This document shows positions 59,001 through 64,000 of a stretch of DNA of 64,000 bases, in pieces. Made by a program: the position numbers and the translations under genes. Origin of the DNA: Ilex aquifolium (lineage: Eukaryota; Streptophyta; Magnoliopsida; Aquifoliales; Aquifoliaceae); NCBI GenBank assembly GCA_951799425.1, contig OX637402.1:30224492-30288491 (forward strand). The letters are read 5' to 3'. The notes beneath the pieces were generated by a model. That model ran no database searches, had not been told where the DNA came from, and saw nothing but the letters and a program-made list of their open reading frames with translations. The first letter of the stretch is position 1; the number at the start of each line of letters is the position of its first letter.

Positions 59001-61128
59001 ACCCGACAATTGACACTTCATTTAAAGTTTGTTTAAACCATTAAAGTAATGTTTTTTTATAGAGTTTATAGTTTCAAAGCATCCAAAGAACTGTTATATG
59101 ATCAGTTCTGCAAATCTATCTCCTTGCGCCGTTAAGTTGTCAATTGTGTTGGTTAAAATTAATTATCCTATGAATCACTTCCTAAGAAGCATGGACACGG
59201 ACATGGGACACGACACGACACGGACACGGACACGCCGACAAGGCATTTCTCAAAAAAATAGGACACAGACACTTTGGGGGACACGCTATAAAAAAATTAT
59301 ATTTTATATATAACATTATATAATTTATTGCAAATATAGTGATAATGATATACAATTCATAAAAAAATCAGTATTTTATGATAAGAAAACCTAATGTCTA
59401 GTCATCTGTGTGAATTTTTAGACTAAAACATCCTCATTATAGTCAATAATTATCAATTTTTTTTGTAGACAATGTGTACCTAATATATAATTTAAATAAT
59501 TGCTCTCATTTTCTCAATTCCTCTTTTTTAAAACTTTTATGCATCTTTTGTTTTTATTATTATATTTGGAGTACAACTTTAATATGTCTAGTATTAGTAA
59601 TTATATGTTTTCAAATTTTTAAGTTTTGTTAATCACATTTCAACAAATGTCTGTTGTTTAGTAGTAGACACGTTCTAAAGAAATGTCAGATACGTCACCA
59701 AAGAAGTGTCCGACACGTGTCCAAAATTAAAAATTTATCATGTAATTATAGACACGGATAAAAGAGTATCGGACACGTGTCCGACACGGATACGTCACGT
59801 TCTCGAGAGTGTCCGTGCTTCATAGATCACTTCAAACCTAACTAAGAGGATGACAAGGCACGGGAAAAATGCAAACTCGTGAAAGGTGTTGTTATCTTAG
59901 GAATGATTCACACATGCATTCCTCATTAACGTAGATCACACAGAGACCCCCCAAAAAAAATTCCACAAATATGCCGATAGTACTGATTACTTACAGAAGA
60001 GACTGATTTTCACTCAAATTATTTAATGCATTGAACATCTCGACAACGACAAGCACTGTCATTGACACAGTTGATGGATGCCGATCATTAAAGACATTGC
60101 AAGAATAAGTCGTCTCCCTTGTTGAACAACTATCGAAATTCATCTGAAATAATAAAACCCAAAGAATTAGTTCAAAAGGGCAATACACAGATATTAACAG
60201 CCAGTTTTTAACACACAGAAACTCCTATCAAATGTCAATGCAGACAAATAACAAAATATGGAATGACCATTGATGAAGAATGTTATGTCATAAAAGAAAG
60301 TAAAACAGGAAAAAAGAAAAAAAAAAAGAGGCAAAGAATTCCATCCTCCATTGGCTAAGTCAATCAAAAGATTAAATGATAATTTCTACCCCAAAGCCAT
60401 GCTCACCAAAGGGAAATAATTTAGCTTTTTGTTTTGTTATTCAGTCAATAAAAAGTTCAAAAGATTATTTTTAACCAAAAACAGTATTGTCTCACTGAAT
60501 TGAAACTTCCTCATCCTCCGTTTGGTTCTATATAACTCATTCTATAATTCGCCAAGACAAGAAAAAGTACAACAAGCCAAAAGGTTTAAAAGAAAGCAAT
60601 TCCATACACACATGGTATGCCAGATAAGAAAACTAGTTCAAAGAGCTTCAATTATTAACCATGGCTTAGAGAAGTTGTACACCATATAAATCAGTTCATG
60701 GCTTCAAATCTCAATGAGGACTAGAGACCCTTGTAAAGTGATTCCAACAAAACCAAAACACAAGCTAACAAAGTAATTTCAAAAAAGATAAAGCTCACCA
60801 ATTCACTGTATGGTAGTTTAGGTCCACTGTCGGAGTAAACGAACCACCATATGAACCCCGCAATGGTGGCAAGTCCAACATAAGCTGCATCAACAAAATA
60901 ATCCATTCATAGACCGCAGTTGTAATGTTAAAATATCAAAGGATAACAAAAAAAAAGCTCAGACTACATCAGAATCTTCCTATTATTGTGATTTTTCACA
61001 AGGTCAACTCCACCAGTACTTATCACCAGAATTTTCAAAATTGCAAAGAATATGCCAAGGCATTCATGACTACCTCCGATAACTAAATAACGAAAAAACA
61101 ACCACCCAGTGACAACTGCTTCGCTAAC
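56057..61128 (-). CDS. ECA3: Calcium/manganese-transporting P2A-type ATPase, ECA3-like, C-terminal seven exons (5' part outside window)
   Basis: Minus-strand exons in transcript order: 61074-61128, 60799-60884, 59995-60143, 58345-58450, 57628-57681, 56605-56653, 56057-56124. All borders are GT-AG on the minus strand and phases agree across every join, giving 188 residues and a TGA. The translation runs VVTGWLFFRYLVIGAYVGLA, GFIWWFVYSDSGPKL, TVLVVVEMFNALNNLSENQS, ILTMLLHIMILYV, VTPLSWAEW, IIIDEVFKFFSR and a tail GADLLPKRELHDK. This is the C-terminal transmembrane domain of SERCA-like pumps; the Glu in VVEMFNALNN corresponds to a Ca2+-site residue of SERCA TM8. In plants ECA3 pumps Ca2+/Mn2+ into Golgi or endosomal compartments. 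Upstream exons (ATP-binding and phosphorylation domains) are not in 61129-64000, so either a long intron holding a retroelement follows or the gene is truncated. Confidence 0.93.
59182..59825. mobile_element. hAT-type MITE in an intron of the ECA3-like gene
   Basis: Perfect 8-bp TSD ATCACTTC (59174-59181 and 59826-59833). Ends CTAAGAAGCATGG and (reversed) CTATGAAGCACGG. Both subterminal regions are packed with GGACACG/CGTGTCC motifs, as in hAT elements. No transposase. Confidence 0.92.
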
Positions 61129-62167
61129 CTGCCATTTGAACAGGGAAAAATAAGATCACAGGTAGGGATTCTACATTTTGAGCATTCAGTTAACAAACAA
61201 TATGAAGGCAAGGAGGTACTATAGTAAGAAAAGAATTTAGCACCCAATTAATTAAAGTAACAACAAAAACATTTTCTCACTAGTAGATACACCAAAGGAA
61301 AAATAGTCCATTCATGTCAAATCTATAATAGAAATTACGGCCAACTGTTAATTTTTCAGTCAACCATGACACACTTAAACTTTCGACCAGTGCACTGCCC
61401 AAACTAGCAGGGATCATTGACTCCATAATCAATTTCTACCTTGAATTTTTCAATTACAATCACACCTTTGAAGTCATTGTTAGAATATATGGAAAGTAGA
61501 ATAATGGGCATTCTTATAATTTTTAAGTATCTTGATAATGTACATGCTGAGGAGTATGGGAATGAGTAGTACCCACCGTTTTAAAAATTCTTCTCTCTCT
61601 CCTTCTCTTTGCTGTTCTTTCTCCTAAACTTTGTCCAGTATTAAGGTCCAGTATTAGCAAAAAAAACAGAGGACAATGTTGGAAGAAAAAAGGGAACCTG
61701 CTAGGCTACTGACGTCGGCCCTTGAAGATCAAAAACTCTACCTCCAGGTTCGGATTCACATGGGGAGTTCAATGGAAGCCTTTTCACATTGTTTTGAAAT
61801 TGTTTGATGGGTTTTTTCCGATTTTTCTAAAGATTTTCTGAAAAATATGTGCGCTTTTTTCGATTTGCAATTTTTGCTATTTGTTTTTGTTTTTGCTACT
61901 CCTAATATACACAGAAGGCTCTGAAAAGACGTGGGGAAGGTGATTTTCAGCAGTCCATGATCAATCAAGTGGATTTTTTGATTTTGATTTTTTTTTTCTG
62001 GCATCGATTGGACTCTTTGTTTGGGGTTCTTCGAAGTTTTTTGATGTTCAGCTACCATATTAGGACTGGTTTTGCTTATTGTTGGTTGCTATTTGTTGTG
62101 GGTTGTTTTTGTTGGGATTATTGTTGTTGTGTAAGTTTCTGTAGGTTAATTTAGATCCATTGTGATA
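61129..62167. other. Region between the ECA3 exon and the Copia gag; possible leader of the retroelement
   Basis: No ECA3 exon and no other protein match were found on either strand. The part after about 61660 is T-rich and may be 5' LTR or leader of the retroelement, but no primer-binding site or LTR ends were recognised. Confidence 0.4.
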
Positions 62168-62960
62168 ATGTCTAAGATTAGTCAAAGTTTTGGTAGCTCT
62201 AGTAACGATGTAATGGGTCAGTTTAATACCCAAAATGAGAACCCTACGCTATGGCTAAGTTTGATGGCACTAATTATCTTGCCTGATCTCATTTAGCACT
62301 ATTTAACATATTAAGAGCAAATGAAATATGGCACTGTTGTTGAACCCAAGGGTACACATGCGCTCTTTGCTTATAAATAAGACGTGGAGAATTCTACAGC
62401 TATGTCTTGGCTTCTTCATTCCATGCAACCCAAGATCAACAATGCTATTTATCCTAGAGGACAGCAAAGAAGATATGGGGTGTTGTTGCTCAGACTTACT
62501 CACAAATGGGTAATGTTGCTCAGATTTATGACCGAAACGTATAATATTTTGCAAGGGTTGTGGCAAGAGTTGGATCAATATCAGGTGTTCCAGGCTGATT
62601 GTCCCGGGGATGCTAATAAATTCAAAAAGATGGTGAAACAAGAGCGCATTTTTGAGTTCTTAACTGCTTTGAATAAGGAGTTTGATCCAATTCGCCTTCA
62701 AACTTTGGGAATTGATCCATTGCCTTCTCTCAATCAAGTATTGGCTTATGTTCAAGACGAGAGCAACAAGAGCAATGATATGCTTGAGTCATCTGTCCTG
62801 TAGAGATTTGCTCTTGCCTCTGCCCCTGAGGGAGGTGTTTCCATTTCTGATGACAAAGATAAGCTTGCATGTGATTATTGTGGCAAGTCAAGACACACCA
62901 AGACGAGTTGTTAGAAACTACACGATAGACCTATACGAGGTAAAGAGCGTCACCCTTGAG
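62168..62960 (+). pseudogene. Decayed Ty1/Copia gag (UBN2-type) with zinc knuckle
   Basis: Starts MSKISQSFGSS, frameshifts near 62250 into AKFDGTNYL, has a TGA soon after, then continues in shifted frames: VENSTAMSWLLHSMQP and YNILQGLWQELDQYQVFQA, FDPIRLQTLGIDPLPS. It ends in a CCHC knuckle CDYCGKSRHTKTSC (62870-62911), followed by KLHDRPIRG, the usual sequence after the Copia knuckle. No protease, integrase or RT follows within the window. Strand is opposite to the ECA3-like gene, so it may sit inside one of its introns. Confidence 0.85.
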
Positions 62961-63310
62961 GAGTGACTAGGTCTCGTGCTCATCTTACTTCCACACACTC
63001 CTCGCCTTTAGAGATTTCAGGGCTTTTTAGAGACGAAATTGACTGCTTCGATGTTTCATGACACAATTAGAGCCTGTTGAGTTCTCATTCTTGCATTATT
63101 TTATAGCTAACTTATTTACTTTAGGCTTGGTAGTAGACTAACTTGCTTTGGTTAGCTTGTTTTACAATTAATGCATTGATTTCGTGTTTGCAGGTAGTCT
63201 AGGTGTAAAGGTAGATGTCTAGCATCATAATGATGGTTTTGGACAAGTTAGAGTTAATCCACTAAAAGTGAAGTCGGAGGCCTTAGAGAAGAAATTCAGA
63301 GAAAGATAGG
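62961..63310. other. Non-coding DNA after the gag fragment
   Basis: No further pol domains. It may be the start of an LTR; nothing else recognised. Confidence 0.4.
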
Positions 63311-63674
63311 TTCTACCGGTAGTAAACCTACTAGTAGGAGGGTGTTAAAATGAAGAATCTATCGGTAGAAGTTAAGTTCTACTGGTAGGGAATAATACAG
63401 TGTGTACAGTACCGGTAGTTGAGTTATGTTCTACCAGTAGCAAGGCTCTCTGGAATGAACATTAAGGTGTTCTAACGGTATGTGAAGATGTGTTTTATCG
63501 GTAGCAGTGCTCTCTGGAATTGTGTTATACCGGTAGGTGACCTGGTGTGTTATCTGTAGAAGAAGCTACGAGGATTTGAAAATCAAGGTTCTACCAATAG
63601 TTGATCAATGTTCTACCGGTAAGTCGTGTAACAGAATGAGGTTTTACCGGTATGTATCAATGTTCTATCGGTAG
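63311..63674. repeat. Array of ~14 CTACCGGTAG-type palindromes
   Basis: TTCTACCGGTAG and one- or two-base variants (CTATCGGTAG, CTACTGGTAG, CTACCAGTAG, TTACCGGTAT) recur about every 25-30 bp. Most copies can pair with themselves. The spacers differ, so this is an array of a short motif, not a simple tandem repeat. Confidence 0.88.
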
Positions 63675-63689
63675 GTCGACAACAGATTT

Positions 63690-64000
63690 GACGAAAAACT
63701 CTAATTTGAGCCTAATTTTGCCATATCTTTTGGGGATTCTCTACCAATGCGAAGAAGAGAAATTTTAGGAAAAAATATGCACGAAGATACTGAAGATATT
63801 TCTTCCATACACCATAAATAGGAGGCTTTGGCTGAGGAATGGGGATCGCTTAATTGCTTATTTATCTTTTCTCTGCAATTTTTCTTAGTTCTTTTCCTTA
63901 GCAATTTTTCTTTAGTTATTTCTTTGTCTTTATTTTCAAGTCCTAGTATTTTCAATTCCAAGTCAATTTCATACTGTGTAATCAATTTCAATACAGTTCT
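63690..64000 (+). promoter_or_regulatory. LTR-like promoter segment, cut by the window end
   Basis: Downstream of the palindromes, ACCATAAATAGGAGGC (63811-63826) has a TATA-like core of the kind found at the U3/R border of plant LTRs, followed by TTTTCTCTGCAATTTTTC-type sequence. This suggests that the palindromes lie in U3 of an LTR running out of the window. LTR ends were not seen. Confidence 0.4.

Noticed and set aside
63311..63674. CRISPR-like array
   Set aside because: The repeats are about 10-12 bp, variable, and the spacers irregular, in plant nuclear DNA beside a retroelement.

Overview
The window is nuclear DNA of a flowering plant, very probably a eudicot. It is AT-rich, genes are split into many short GT-AG exons, and the space between them is filled with non-autonomous transposons (MULE-, hAT- and Harbinger-type MITEs, Helitron ends, a TRIM, SINE-like pieces) and decayed Ty1/Copia elements. 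The species cannot be named from the sequence.

The core (about 12.1-51.7 kb) is a tandem array of four plus-strand serine carboxypeptidase-like (SCPL) genes of the type that includes acylglucose-dependent acyltransferases. All four keep the same 14-exon plan. Copies 1 (12100-17832), 3 (37533-44204) and 4 (46550-51743) assemble into open frames of 482, 481 and 482 residues, each with a signal-peptide-like start and the Ser/Asp/His triad. Copy 2 (23300-30291) has lost the splice donors of exons 2 and 12 and is probably a pseudogene. Copy 4 has His for Pro in the NGGPGCS motif. Intergenic DNA was duplicated with the genes: downstream DNA pairs copy 1 with 3 and copy 2 with 4, while introns 3-4 pair copy 2 with 3, so the array has a mosaic history. 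Because the repeats are paralogous, one copy often shows the empty site for a transposon in another, which gives exact element ends and target-site duplications (TSDs).

Left flank (1-12 kb): a decayed Copia pol (1-2120) with its probable 3' LTR (3232-3738), then a broken FKBP/TPR immunophilin pseudogene (about 6301-8522), then a MULE-type element carrying a nested hAT MITE (9093-11074). Another MULE-like MITE (11401-12018) ends 81 bp before the start codon of SCPL copy 1.

Right flank (56-64 kb): the last seven exons of an ECA3-like P2A-type Ca2+/Mn2+-ATPase on the minus strand (56057-61128), its 3' end facing SCPL copy 4. Its 5' exons lie outside the window, beyond a decayed Copia gag fragment (62168-62960) and an LTR-like sequence with about 14 copies of a CTACCGGTAG-type palindrome (63311-63674).

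The SCPL genes would act together only as paralogues of one enzyme family (vacuolar or secretory acylation of small molecules, or peptidase action); no other pathway genes are visible. The points most worth following are the mosaic SCPL array with its active-site variant, a short upstream ORF kept in copies 2 and 4, the GC-AG to GT-AG switch of intron 13, the tandem Helitron ends at 31.9-35.2 kb, and the TRIM with a nested hAT in intron 4 of copy 3.
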